Source: Pseudobdellovibrionaceae bacterium (lineage in GTDB: Bacteria > Bdellovibrionota > Bdellovibrionia > Bdellovibrionales > Bdellovibrionaceae). Taken from it: a stretch of 64,000 nucleotides of DNA. The stretch is from contig JAOASS010000002.1 in assembly GCA_030158485.1 (NCBI GenBank), positions 18,400-82,399 on the forward strand, read 5' to 3'. The first letter of the stretch is position 1; the number at the start of each line of letters is the position of its first letter. Positions 26,200 to 34,680 of this stretch are shown here, piece after piece. The translations under genes were made by a program, and so were the position numbers. Under the pieces are notes generated by a model. It was not told the DNA's origin and did not search any database. It saw only the letters and a program-made list of their open reading frames with translations.

Positions 26200-26744
26200 A
26201 ATCATTGGCTGTTTTTTGTGGAGCTCGTGTTGGTCACTCGCCACACTTTAGTCAGATGGCTTTTCAATTAGGACGGATGTTGGCTCAAAATAATATTCGT
26301 CTTATCTATGGCGGAGGGCGAGTCGGTCTTATGGGTGAAGTGGCTCAAGGGTGTCTTCAAAATGGCGGTTATGTAATTGGCGTTATTCCAGAATCTTTGA
26401 TGACGCGTGAATTGGGTTTAAAAGATTGTCAGGAACTTCACATCGTAAAGTCCATGCATGAACGAAAAGCATTGATGGAACAGCATTCTGAGGCTTTTAT
26501 GGCGATCCCTGGTGGTTTTGGAACATTAGATGAAATTTTTGAAATCATCACATGGCGACAGTTGCAGTTTCATCAAAAGCCCATCATATTTTTGAATCAC
26601 CAGCAGTATTTCAGTTCTCTTTTCGACTTCTGTCGTCAAATGAATGCAGAAGGTTTTATTTCTCAAGAAGATTGGAATACGATTGAAGTCTACACCGAAT
26701 TAAATGAATGGATTCAAAAATGGACCAAATTGAAGCGTCTATGA
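26184..26744 (+). CDS. LOG family (TIGR00730) nucleotide phosphoribohydrolase-like protein
   Basis: 186 residues from the ATG at MAQKIKSL, chosen over an ATG 15 bp upstream because the conserved fold begins at LAVFCGARVG. LIYGGGRVGLMGEVAQ and IPGGFGTLDEIFEIITWRQL (the PGGxGTxxE motif) define the LOG family, which cleaves nucleoside monophosphates such as cytokinin ribotides or AMP/CMP into base and ribose 5-phosphate. Physiological substrate unknown. It overlaps the genes on both sides. Confidence 0.92.
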   Translation: MAQKIKSLAVFCGARVGHSPHFSQMAFQLGRMLAQNNIRLIYGGGRVGLMGEVAQGCLQNGGYVIGVIPESLMTRELGLKDCQELHIVKSMHERKALMEQHSEAFMAIPGGFGTLDEIFEIITWRQLQFHQKPIIFLNHQQYFSSLFDFCRQMNAEGFISQEDWNTIEVYTELNEWIQKWTKLKRL

Positions 26745-27856
26745 ATGCTAAAATAAGACTGTTTTTTACAGTTTTTACGATTCTTTTTGCAGGCTTCCAT
26801 TTTTGGGTCCTATTTGTTTTAACAGAAAATTTTTCACTTCATTTTATTTATAATTTTACTTTAGCTGCTTTTTTTATTTTTGGATTTATAGCCATTCCGA
26901 TTGGGTACCGTGTTTCACAGAAAGAGCCTCGATCAAAATTTTATTTCTTGTCCTGGATTGGTTATATTTGGCTAGGTTTCTTATTTACTTCTCTTTGGAT
27001 TTCGACTCTTTTTTATATTTTGAAGCTTTTGATAAACGACATTTATTTAAATAGTTACCATGTTCTTGGTTTGATTTGTGTCGTTTGCTTGTATGCTTTA
27101 TTCAAGGGCTTAAATGACCCTGTTGTTCGCATTCACAAAATTAAATTTGATAAAAAATTAGATCTCTTAAAAATTGTCCACATTACAGATCTTCATGTTG
27201 GATTGCTCAGACATAATAAAGCCTGGCTAGAAAGAGTTGTAAAAAAAATAAATGCTCTTGATGCAGATTTTGTTGTTTTAACTGGGGATCTTGTAGAAGG
27301 AAAATGGTCCACAGTTTTCCCCATGATTCAGTCATTGAAATCTGTTCAAGCTAGAAAAGGTAAACTCTACGTTTCTGGTAACCATGAGTTTATTCACGGT
27401 GGACTTTTGTGGGAAAAAACTATGACAGAAATGGGTTGGACGTCGCTTCATAACGAGCATAAAATATTTGAACATCAGGGCCAGAAAATAATGTTCGCAG
27501 GAGTTCCCGATCGAATGGTTCGTCGTTTTGAATCTCATTTACGTTCTATACCGGATGAGGCTCTGAAAACAGATGAAAAAGTTGATTGTAAAATACTTTT
27601 AGCGCACGAACCGGCAAGTGTTTTGGATTTGAAAAGTGAAAAGCCAGATTTTCTTCTTTCAGGCCATACTCACGGGGGTCAAATTTTTCCCTTTCAGATG
27701 ATGGTTCGTATGGTTCAGCCTTTAGTTTTGGGCTGGAAAACAATTAAGGGAATTAAAGTATTCGCTCATCCAGGGACGGGTCTGTGGGGTCCACCGATGC
27801 GCCTTGGAACTGAAAATCAGATTGTACTACTTGAATTATCTGGATCAACAAGATGA
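26741..27856 (+). CDS. Membrane-anchored metallophosphoesterase, YkuE-like
   Basis: 371 residues from the ATG overlapping the LOG-type stop (ATGA); two in-frame ATGs lie up to 33 bp earlier. Three to four N-terminal membrane segments span residues ~5-130. The phosphoesterase domain shows DLHVG, LTGDLVEG, SGNHEF, LLAHEP and SGHTHGGQ, a full dinuclear metal set. Relatives act on UDP-linked or phospholipid substrates at the membrane; the substrate here is unknown. The DUF2914 gene follows after 9 bp. Confidence 0.9.
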   Translation: MNAKIRLFFTVFTILFAGFHFWVLFVLTENFSLHFIYNFTLAAFFIFGFIAIPIGYRVSQKEPRSKFYFLSWIGYIWLGFLFTSLWISTLFYILKLLINDIYLNSYHVLGLICVVCLYALFKGLNDPVVRIHKIKFDKKLDLLKIVHITDLHVGLLRHNKAWLERVVKKINALDADFVVLTGDLVEGKWSTVFPMIQSLKSVQARKGKLYVSGNHEFIHGGLLWEKTMTEMGWTSLHNEHKIFEHQGQKIMFAGVPDRMVRRFESHLRSIPDEALKTDEKVDCKILLAHEPASVLDLKSEKPDFLLSGHTHGGQIFPFQMMVRMVQPLVLGWKTIKGIKVFAHPGTGLWGPPMRLGTENQIVLLELSGSTR

Positions 27857-27865
27857 TAATACGCC

Positions 27866-28960
27866 ATGCTGACTGAATTAAAATCAAGATTATCTGATTA
27901 CTATCAAAAGAATGAACAAAAAGTAGATCTCGGATTTTTCTTAGGTGGATTTCTAATCGATATTTTCACGCTTTCTCAAATTGATGATCTATTCACGATT
28001 TTTCAGCAAGTGATTTACTTAAGTGCCATTGGTTCGCTACTTTACTTTGATTTTTTAGCACAAAATGAAAAGTTTACGCCAACACGGTTTTTAAATGTGT
28101 GGAATTATCGAAAGCCAATCATCCATTTCTTATTAGGTAGTTTACTCAGTTTGTACTCTCTTTTCTTTTTAAAAAGCTCTTCGTTTTTCTCGTCTTTTGT
28201 TTTTGTTCTTTTCTTAATTTCATTGATGATTGCGAATGAATTTAAAACTGTTCAAAAAAGTGCTGTAAATATTAAAGTGGGTCTTTTTGTTATTTGTCTT
28301 TTTTCATTTTATTCTCTTATTATTCCTGTGATTTTAGGCTTTGTCGGTTGGGGATCTTTCCTAGGCGCTGTGAGCTTAACATTGATCACTTTTCTTTTAG
28401 TTTTTCAAAATCTTATAAAAATTCTTGTTGATAGGAAAATTATTTTAAAGTTTGTAATGGCACCTGCTATGGGTGTTTTAAGTCTTTTTGTTCTTTTTTA
28501 TTTGATGGGTTGGATTCCCCCCGTACCCATTTCCATTACTAAAATGGGAGTTTATCATCAGCTTGAAATAAAAGAAGGTCAGTACTTTTTAAAATATAAT
28601 AGACCTTGGTATCAATTCTGGCAGTCGGGAGCACAATCCTTTAAAGCAGAGCCTGGGGATTCGGTTGTGTTTTTTGTTCAAATTTTCTCACCTCATCGTT
28701 TTGATGATCAAGTTATTCTGAATTGGAATTATTTTGATAAAAAAGGTGGGTGGCTGACAAGCGATAAAATACCTATTCGAATTCAGGGAGGCCGTGAAAA
28801 AGGCTTCAGAGGTTATACCAATAAGAAAAATTTTTCGGCTGGCGAATGGAGAGTCAAAGTTGAAACAACAGATGGTCGTGAAATTGGGCGACTGTATTTT
28901 GATATTGAAAAATCAGAAGTGAGCAGTCTGAATAGAAATTGGAAAACAGATGTTTTTTAA
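27866..28960 (+). CDS. DUF2914 domain membrane protein
   Basis: 364 residues. Residues ~1-215 hold about seven or eight hydrophobic segments. The C-terminal ~130 residues form a soluble DUF2914-like domain: WNYFDKKGGWLTSDKIPIRI, then QGGREKGFRGYTNKKNFSAG and WRVKVETTDGREIGRLYFDI. The function of this domain is not known. Last gene of the long plus-strand run starting at the PilZ gene; it converges on a small minus-strand gene 20 bp away. Confidence 0.85.
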   Translation: MLTELKSRLSDYYQKNEQKVDLGFFLGGFLIDIFTLSQIDDLFTIFQQVIYLSAIGSLLYFDFLAQNEKFTPTRFLNVWNYRKPIIHFLLGSLLSLYSLFFLKSSSFFSSFVFVLFLISLMIANEFKTVQKSAVNIKVGLFVICLFSFYSLIIPVILGFVGWGSFLGAVSLTLITFLLVFQNLIKILVDRKIILKFVMAPAMGVLSLFVLFYLMGWIPPVPISITKMGVYHQLEIKEGQYFLKYNRPWYQFWQSGAQSFKAEPGDSVVFFVQIFSPHRFDDQVILNWNYFDKKGGWLTSDKIPIRIQGGREKGFRGYTNKKNFSAGEWRVKVETTDGREIGRLYFDIEKSEVSSLNRNWKTDVF

Positions 28961-28980
28961 AAAAGAACCGTATCATCTGA

Positions 28981-29292
28981 TTAGTTTTGATTTTTCAAAG
29001 CATAATCACAAAAATCCCGGATGTGCGGATCAATTGTTTTGAGCATTTCAAAATACTCTTTCATAAGTTCTTTGTTAGCATCTTTTGTGATTATGCTTTG
29101 AAAAATTGAATTCCATTCTTGTCCACTCAAAAGTTTAATTCTAAAGATGATATCTTCTAAATAATTTTCCCCGCCGTAGGGTGAAGAAATCCAGTTTTGC
29201 TTTTCAATCCATTCAGTGGCACTTTTAAGTAAGAAAAGATTCATTAATTTATTTTGTTCAGGATCGTTCTTGATAAGTAAGTTCTTTTCCAT
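28981..29292 (-). CDS. Small hypothetical protein linked to a response regulator
   Basis: 103 residues from the ATG preceded by AAGGA; a TTG three codons upstream is less likely. The sequence is soluble, acidic and mostly helical (WIEKQNWISSPYGGENYLED, then GQEWNSIFQSIITKD), with no recognised family. It starts 18 bp after the stop of the response-regulator gene and is likely co-transcribed, so a role as its partner or output is possible. Confidence 0.6.
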   Translation of the reverse strand: MEKNLLIKNDPEQNKLMNLFLLKSATEWIEKQNWISSPYGGENYLEDIIFRIKLLSGQEWNSIFQSIITKDANKELMKEYFEMLKTIDPHIRDFCDYALKNQN

Positions 29293-29310
29293 ATTTAGCA
29301 ATTCCTTGGT

Positions 29311-29754
29311 TTAGACGAAGATTTCTTTAAGATTTATTTTGAGTTCACCCATTGAAAATGGTTTTTTTATAAAATTGAGATTCGAATGCGATTTAAAACC
29401 AATAGCCTCAACAACTTCATTTTTTGGAAGAGCTGACATAATCACAACCGGGACATCTGGATAAGTTCGACAAAAGATTTTCCAAAGGTCAAGTCCTGTG
29501 CCATGCCCTTCAAGCATGATATCAGCAATCACAAGTTCGTAGGGACTTTTGCCGATTTGTTCAGTTCCTTTAATCATTTTTCCAAGAGCTTGTTCTAGGC
29601 TTGTAGCCCAATCAATATCAGAATCAGCGTTAATATCGTAAACTGCTCTTCCTACAATTGCGGCTAAAAAAAGATCATCTTCGACAATTAAAACTTTCTT
29701 ACATTGCTTGCGAACAACTTGATCTGAATTAAAATAAGTCGATAAATTTTCCAC
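29311..29754 (-). CDS. Single-domain response regulator
   Basis: 147 residues from a GTG preceded by GGAGGGG. After a short N-terminal tail comes a receiver domain: VLIVEDDLFLAAIV (acidic pair), VIADIMLEGHG (phospho-acceptor Asp), VVIMSALPK (Ser switch) and FIKKPFSMGELK (Lys-Pro). There is no output domain, so it works through protein partners, like CheY or Spo0F. It lies just downstream of the hybrid kinase, in the same direction (147-bp gap). Confidence 0.92.
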   Translation of the reverse strand: MENLSTYFNSDQVVRKQCKKVLIVEDDLFLAAIVGRAVYDINADSDIDWATSLEQALGKMIKGTEQIGKSPYELVIADIMLEGHGTGLDLWKIFCRTYPDVPVVIMSALPKNEVVEAIGFKSHSNLNFIKKPFSMGELKINLKEIFV

Positions 29755-29901
29755 TTGGACCCCTCCATGGGAAATAATTCGTGAATTTTATGTATTTTAT
29801 GTCCTTTGCAAAACTATGTTGCAATTCAAATACCATCTTAATAATTCTTAAATTCTAATTAAAACACGACAAGTGGCATAATTCCCTGAAACTGCCCCAC
29901 T

Positions 29902-31875
29902 TCAGTTGGGCCATTTTTTTGTGAGAGCTGAAATTGTCGAGACTAGTTTTTGCTTATTAACGGGTTTAGTGACATGTTCACAAAAACCAATCGCAAGACA
30001 TTTATCTTTTTCTGTTTTAAGAGCGTGTGCTGTTAATGCAATAATCGGGATATCTGAATTAAATTCTCGTATTTGAGTCAGGGCTCCGTATCCATCAAGC
30101 TCAGGCATCTGAATATCCATTAAAATGAGATCGAAATCATTCCGAGATGCCATTTCAACGGCTTCTAATCCATTTTGTGCGAACTTAAGAACAAGTCCGT
30201 ACGGCATTAAGTATTTTTCGATTAAAATCCGATTTTCTTCAGCATCATCTGCGACTAAAATTCGAATTCCTTTTAGATTATTAAATTTTTTTTGAAGCTC
30301 TGCTTGCGATGGAAAGTGAACTGCAGTTTCTTTTGAATCAACAACAAGGACGGGTAAATGAAAGAAAAAAGTACTTCCTTGATAAAGCTTACTGGTAACA
30401 AGTTCTAAATTACCGTTTAACATTTGTGCAAGTTTTCTTGATAGATGAAGTCCCAAACCAGTCCCTCCGTATTTTCTTGTTGTCGAAGAGTCCACTTGTG
30501 AAAATGGTTTGAAAATTCGATTTTGATAATCGTCACGTATTCCAAGGCCAGTATCGGTAACAGTAAATCCAAGGCAAAATTTAGGGCCTATCTGATAACT
30601 TTCAATTTTAAGTTCAACAAATCCTTCACTGGTAAACTTAATCGAGTTTCCGATTATATTAATCAGGATTTGTTTCATTCGAGTTGGATCGGATTTAACG
30701 TAGTCGGGCATATTTTCGGATATGATAGTTTTGAAGATCAAACCTTTTTCTTGCGCGCGAAATTCAAAGAGCTCTTTTATTTCATTAATGAGATCCTTAA
30801 TAGAAAAATCAATAAGTTCAATTTCAAATTTATTCGCTTCAACTTTTGATACATCTAAGACATCGTCAATAATATGTAAGAGTTGATTCCCACTTTTCAA
30901 AATTCGATCAAGCAAGCCATTTCTTTCATCAGCCGATATTTGTTCATTTCTGAGGATATCAGCAAAGCCAATAATGATTCCAAGTGGTGTGCGGATTTCA
31001 TGGCTGACGTTGGCTAAGAACTGAGTTTTGATAACACTTGCGGTATCGGCAGCTACTTTCGCAGCTTGTAATTCTGTAACTAAAATTTTGTGATCCGTAA
31101 TATCTATACAAGATCCTGTAAATCCAGAAAATTTTCCGTCACCATTATAACGTGGAATACCTCTTGCCATCATCCAGCGGTATTCGCCGTATCGATTTTT
31201 CAAACGGTATTCTGTTTCAAAGTACTTTCTATTTTCAAAGTCATTGGCGATTGATCTCAAACACCTTGGAAGATCATCTGGATGAATTCCCTCTGCCCAA
31301 CCAAATCCTTTTTCTTGATCAAGTGTCTTTCCAGTAAAATCAAGCCAGCTTTGATTGAAATATGTACAGGATCCATCTTCTTGGGCAAGCCAAAGAAAGA
31401 CGGGGGCAGCATCTGCAAGATTCTTGAATCGATCCTCTGATTCAAGAAGTTTGTTCTGGATTAGAACATCAGTTGATAAATCCTTAATCAGGATAAGACC
31501 CTTTGCTGAATCTTGAGAGCTTAATATTATTGGAATATAGTGGATATCATAAAAAGATCGTATCTTCGAATTCTCAAATTCATATGGAATATTTATTGTG
31601 CTGCTCTGTTTCCCATCTAAACAGGCTCGAAGCTTAGTTATTTCATTTTTTAAAAAAGGTAAAAAAATATCAACTTGAGATCCTTTGGCACGATCATTTT
31701 GAATCCCACTCAAATCTGCTAAAGTACAGCTCCAGAAATTTATCTGAAGATGATCGTCGAATAGACAGAATGCATAAGGTGTATTTTTAATGATATGATT
31801 TGTAAAGCCGAGAGCCTGTTCAAGACATTCTAAATGTGTTTCAAATACTGAAGAATCAGTCAAATGGCTGCTCAT
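29902..31875 (-). CDS. PAS-containing hybrid sensor histidine kinase
   Basis: 657 residues, no membrane segments, hence cytoplasmic. Order: a PAS-like region (~25-135), a second PAS with PAC motif (YRLKNRYGEYRWMMARGIPRY and FTGSCIDITDHK, ~150-270), HisKA with FLANVSHEIRTPLGIIIGF (His ~293), HATPase with NIIGNSIKFTSEGF and DTGLGI, then KYGGTGLGLHLSRKL, and a C-terminal receiver with LILMDIQMPELDGYG and VTKPVNKQKL. It has no HPt domain; a free HPt protein is encoded at 32858. The last codons overlap a GC-rich hairpin followed by T7 (plus strand). Confidence 0.94.
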   Translation of the reverse strand: MSSHLTDSSVFETHLECLEQALGFTNHIIKNTPYAFCLFDDHLQINFWSCTLADLSGIQNDRAKGSQVDIFLPFLKNEITKLRACLDGKQSSTINIPYEFENSKIRSFYDIHYIPIILSSQDSAKGLILIKDLSTDVLIQNKLLESEDRFKNLADAAPVFLWLAQEDGSCTYFNQSWLDFTGKTLDQEKGFGWAEGIHPDDLPRCLRSIANDFENRKYFETEYRLKNRYGEYRWMMARGIPRYNGDGKFSGFTGSCIDITDHKILVTELQAAKVAADTASVIKTQFLANVSHEIRTPLGIIIGFADILRNEQISADERNGLLDRILKSGNQLLHIIDDVLDVSKVEANKFEIELIDFSIKDLINEIKELFEFRAQEKGLIFKTIISENMPDYVKSDPTRMKQILINIIGNSIKFTSEGFVELKIESYQIGPKFCLGFTVTDTGLGIRDDYQNRIFKPFSQVDSSTTRKYGGTGLGLHLSRKLAQMLNGNLELVTSKLYQGSTFFFHLPVLVVDSKETAVHFPSQAELQKKFNNLKGIRILVADDAEENRILIEKYLMPYGLVLKFAQNGLEAVEMASRNDFDLILMDIQMPELDGYGALTQIREFNSDIPIIALTAHALKTEKDKCLAIGFCEHVTKPVNKQKLVSTISALTKKWPN

Positions 31876-32265
31876 CGATCTTCTTTCTTAAAACGATTGA
31901 GAAAAGTTCTCAGGTATTATTATAAGTGTCTGCTATATAATATAGAATCTTATTTAGTCGCAAGTCATTTTTAGAATAAAAAAAGAATAGTTAAAATAAA
32001 TTATTTTGAAATAGAACAGTCTGGAACAGATGAGTTTGAACGGCTCGATTTTTCATTCAGTTTTTTAAAAACTAGAATTTGTGAATTCTCATATATTTTT
32101 TAAAAAGAGGGGCATTCAGTCTAAAACTAAAGGACATTTTGTCTCAAATGTGTGTTTTAAAATGAAAAAATCATGATTTATTGCAGGTATGGTTTTTGCT
32201 GATGATAAAAGAATAGAGTTTTAAATTTAAAGGCTGTCGTATTCGTACATCAAGGAGGATTTAGT
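31876..32265. other. Divergent control region of the signalling cluster
   Basis: 390 bp, strongly AT-rich, between the divergent hybrid kinase and receiver-protein genes. It contains small inverted repeats (AGTTTTT/AAAAACT at 32059-32073; AGAATT-TGTG-AATTCT at 32074-32089), a sigma-54-like promoter at 32185-32200 and a strong AAGGAGG ribosome site. No ORF of note. Confidence 0.55.
32185..32200 (+). promoter_or_regulatory. Candidate sigma-54 promoter
   Basis: AGGTATGGTTTTTGCT: GG (32186-32187) and GC (32198-32199) are separated by exactly 10 bp, with TT before GC, as in -24/-12 elements. It lies 66 bp before the receiver-protein ATG, and the same unit encodes a sigma-54 activator. Confidence 0.45.
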
Positions 32266-32832
32266 ATGTACAGATGTGATCAATTTGAACTGAATTCAGT
32301 TCAAACTAAAAATGTAAATCGTCAATTTTGTGCACGTGTTGAAATACAATCTCTTGATTGGAAATCAATTCGTAACCCTCTTTATGCCCTTCCCCCTATT
32401 GGCTATCATTTTAAAAAAACAAAACGCGCATTGGTGGTTGACGATGATCAAGATTTAGTGCGCTTTATGACTCAACAACTTAAAAAAGAAGAATTCCGTG
32501 TCGACACTTGTACAGATGGTTACGATGCACTCGAACGTCTTGTAAGTAAAAATTATGACCTTGTGATCATGGACTGGTCACTGCCTGGAATTAGCGGAGG
32601 CGAAGTGTTAAGAAAAACTGACGAATTTATTGATATGGATCCTTTAACAAGTGAGACTTGGGGATATCAAAAAAAACCAGTTGTGATTGTTTCGGGTCAT
32701 GATATCAACAGACTTCATTTTCCACTTGTGGACAAATTTGAAATTGTTGATTTCTGGCCTAAGCAAATGGGACCTTCTGCTTTAGTCAGTAAGTTGAAAA
32801 GTGTAGCTCATCATAACATGAGTCTCGCTTAA
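32266..32832 (+). CDS. Response regulator receiver protein with N-terminal extension
   Basis: 188 residues. About 55 residues of unrecognised N-terminal sequence precede a receiver domain with ALVVDDDQDLVRFM, VIMDWSLPGISGG (phospho-Asp) and VVIVSGHD (Ser). The conserved Lys is present in DFWPKQMG but the cis-Pro after it is Gln. A ~20-residue insertion (DMDPLTSETWGYQKK) lies before the fourth strand. No DNA-binding domain. AAGGAGG precedes the ATG. It is the first gene of the unit with the HPt and NtrC-type genes. Confidence 0.85.
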   Translation: MYRCDQFELNSVQTKNVNRQFCARVEIQSLDWKSIRNPLYALPPIGYHFKKTKRALVVDDDQDLVRFMTQQLKKEEFRVDTCTDGYDALERLVSKNYDLVIMDWSLPGISGGEVLRKTDEFIDMDPLTSETWGYQKKPVVIVSGHDINRLHFPLVDKFEIVDFWPKQMGPSALVSKLKSVAHHNMSLA

Positions 32833-32846
32833 TAATGATAACGGGT

Positions 32847-32854
32847 GGGGGGGG
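32847..32854 (+). repeat. G8 tract at the HPt ribosome-binding site
   Basis: Eight consecutive G in an otherwise AT-rich region, ending 3 nt before the GTG start of the HPt gene. The run must provide the Shine-Dalgarno contact and is of a type prone to slipped-strand change. Confidence 0.6.
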
Positions 32855-32857
32855 ATC

Positions 32858-33223
32858 GTGGAAGTAAGTCTTAAAATACCAACTTTTGAAAACAGAAAAG
32901 TATTCGTCGATATTTCATTCGCAGATATTGTTCCTTGGTTCATCGATAACCGTAAGCAAGATATCAAGCGTATTCGTGAATTTGTTGAAGTTTCTGACTT
33001 TGATCAGATTCAAAGAATGGGTCATCGATGGAAGGGAACTTGTGCAAGTTATGGGTTTGAACAATTAAGTCGGACGGGTGAATTATTAGAAAGCTGTTCA
33101 GTTTCTCAGAAACGGGAAGAAATTTTAAAATTACTTGAACAAGTCACTGAATATATTAATAAGCTAGAAATTGTTTACACGTCGCCAGGCGAAAATAACA
33201 ACTCTAATGAATTTCATATTTAA
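32858..33223 (+). CDS. HPt phosphotransfer protein
   Basis: 121 residues from a GTG. The core FDQIQRMGHRWKGTCASYGFEQLSRTGELLE matches the HPt pattern HxxKG..x..G...L, with the phospho-accepting His in HRWKG; flanking helices complete a four-helix bundle. It would relay phosphate between the hybrid kinase's receiver (29902-31875) and another receiver, for example that of the NtrC-type activator 28 bp downstream. The ribosome site is formed by a G8 tract. Confidence 0.82.
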   Translation: MEVSLKIPTFENRKVFVDISFADIVPWFIDNRKQDIKRIREFVEVSDFDQIQRMGHRWKGTCASYGFEQLSRTGELLESCSVSQKREEILKLLEQVTEYINKLEIVYTSPGENNNSNEFHI

Positions 33224-33250
33224 ATTAAGCATATAAAGGTATTTTCAACT

Positions 33251-34657
33251 ATGAGTTTTACACCTGCTCGAATTGTTATTTTAGATGATGACTTAGATCT
33301 ACTAAAGTTAATGGAAACTATTCTGGCCCCACGAGGTTTTAAAATAGTCACTTATTCTGAAGCAAAAGTAGCTTTAGAAAATTTAAAAAATGAACAAATT
33401 AAAACAGATCTGATTATATCTGATATTCAGATTCCCGATATGGGCGGGTTACAATTTCTTTCTGCAGTAAAAGAATTTCTTCCTGAAGTTCCTGTTTTGA
33501 TGATGACAGCTTATGGTACGATTAACATGGTTATCGAAGCGCTCAGGCTTGGAGCTTCGGATTTTATACAAAAACCATTTGTTAAAAGTGACCTTGTCGG
33601 AGCAACAGAAAAAGCACTTAAAACACAAGAAATCAGTCCGCAAAATACGGCAGCGAAACTTCACCATGAAATTCAAAAGAGTCAGATTATTTGCAAAAGC
33701 TCGGACATGCAAAAAGTGATGGAATTGGCCCAACGTGTAGCTTTTGCATCGGCTAACGTTTTGATTACTGGCGAAAGTGGAACTGGAAAAGAAGTGATTG
33801 CCAAAATTATCCATAATCTAAGTCCTCGTGGCAGTAAACCGTTGGTGGCTATTAACTGTGCGGCTATTCCTGAAGGACTTTTAGAATCTGAGCTTTTTGG
33901 TCACGCTAAGGGTTCATTTACGGGAGCTGTTCAAAATCGTCGTGGTCTATTTCGCGAAGCGAGTGGTGGGACTCTTTTTCTAGATGAAATTGGGGACCTC
34001 AGTTTGCCACTCCAAGCAAAAATTTTGCGGGTTCTGCAAGAAAAAAAAGTCAGACCTGTGGGCTCAAATGAAGAGCATTTTGTTGATGTGCGAATTGTAT
34101 CAGCGACTCATAAAAATTTAGAGCAGAGTATTCGCAAAGGTGAATTCCGAGGTGATCTTTTTTATCGACTTAATGTTATTCCGATTCATTTATCTCCGCT
34201 CAGGCTTCGTCGGGATGACATTTTACCTCTGGCTCAGCATTTTCTAGGTCGCATGGTAAAAAAGTATGAAATGCCTGAAAAAAAATTAACTCCTGCGGCA
34301 ATGGAAGCACTCGAGTCCCACGAATGGCCAGGAAATGTACGGGAGCTTGAGAATGCAATTGAAAGAGCTGTGATTCTTTCAGGAGATTTGATCACTCATG
34401 ATAATTTGTTTATTACTCCTCAAGCTCAAGTGCAGGCTCCGAAAAGTACGATGAATATTTTTGATCAATTTGAGCCCATGCCACTTAAGAATTTAGAATT
34501 AATGTATATTCATTATATTCTGTCAAAAACGGGTGGTCGAAAAGATAAAGCAGCTGCAATTCTTCAGATTGATAGAAAAACTTTATTCAGAAAATTATCA
34601 GAGTATCAAAAAGAAAGCGAACAACCTGCTCAGTCTGTAGCTGAAGTGACAATTTAA
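33251..34657 (+). CDS. Sigma-54-dependent response regulator, NtrC family
   Basis: 468 residues. Receiver domain (residues ~5-120: ILDDDLDLL, LIISDIQIPDMGG, LMMTAYG, FIQKPF), AAA+ domain (Walker A GESGTGKEVIAKII; GHAKGSFTGAVQ, the sigma-54-contacting loop with Ser where GAFTGA has Ala; GGTLFLDEIGDL Walker B) and a C-terminal Fis-type helix-turn-helix (GGRKDKAAAILQIDRKTLFRKL). It activates sigma-54 RNA polymerase when phosphorylated. Preceded by HPt and receiver genes in the same unit, whose upstream region has a sigma-54-like promoter. Confidence 0.96.
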   Translation: MSFTPARIVILDDDLDLLKLMETILAPRGFKIVTYSEAKVALENLKNEQIKTDLIISDIQIPDMGGLQFLSAVKEFLPEVPVLMMTAYGTINMVIEALRLGASDFIQKPFVKSDLVGATEKALKTQEISPQNTAAKLHHEIQKSQIICKSSDMQKVMELAQRVAFASANVLITGESGTGKEVIAKIIHNLSPRGSKPLVAINCAAIPEGLLESELFGHAKGSFTGAVQNRRGLFREASGGTLFLDEIGDLSLPLQAKILRVLQEKKVRPVGSNEEHFVDVRIVSATHKNLEQSIRKGEFRGDLFYRLNVIPIHLSPLRLRRDDILPLAQHFLGRMVKKYEMPEKKLTPAAMEALESHEWPGNVRELENAIERAVILSGDLITHDNLFITPQAQVQAPKSTMNIFDQFEPMPLKNLELMYIHYILSKTGGRKDKAAAILQIDRKTLFRKLSEYQKESEQPAQSVAEVTI

Positions 34658-34680
34658 AATACACCGAATTAAGGTTGGAG

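Noticed and set aside
29885..29918. GC-rich hairpin followed by T7 at the end of the hybrid kinase gene
   Set aside because: It would terminate plus-strand transcription, but no plus-strand gene lies upstream, and it overlaps the kinase stop codon; for the minus strand there is no T-run.
33449..33814. 121-codon minus-strand ORF rich in Phe, Cys and His
   Set aside because: Antisense to the NtrC-type gene; its composition is what reverse reading of that AT-rich gene gives.
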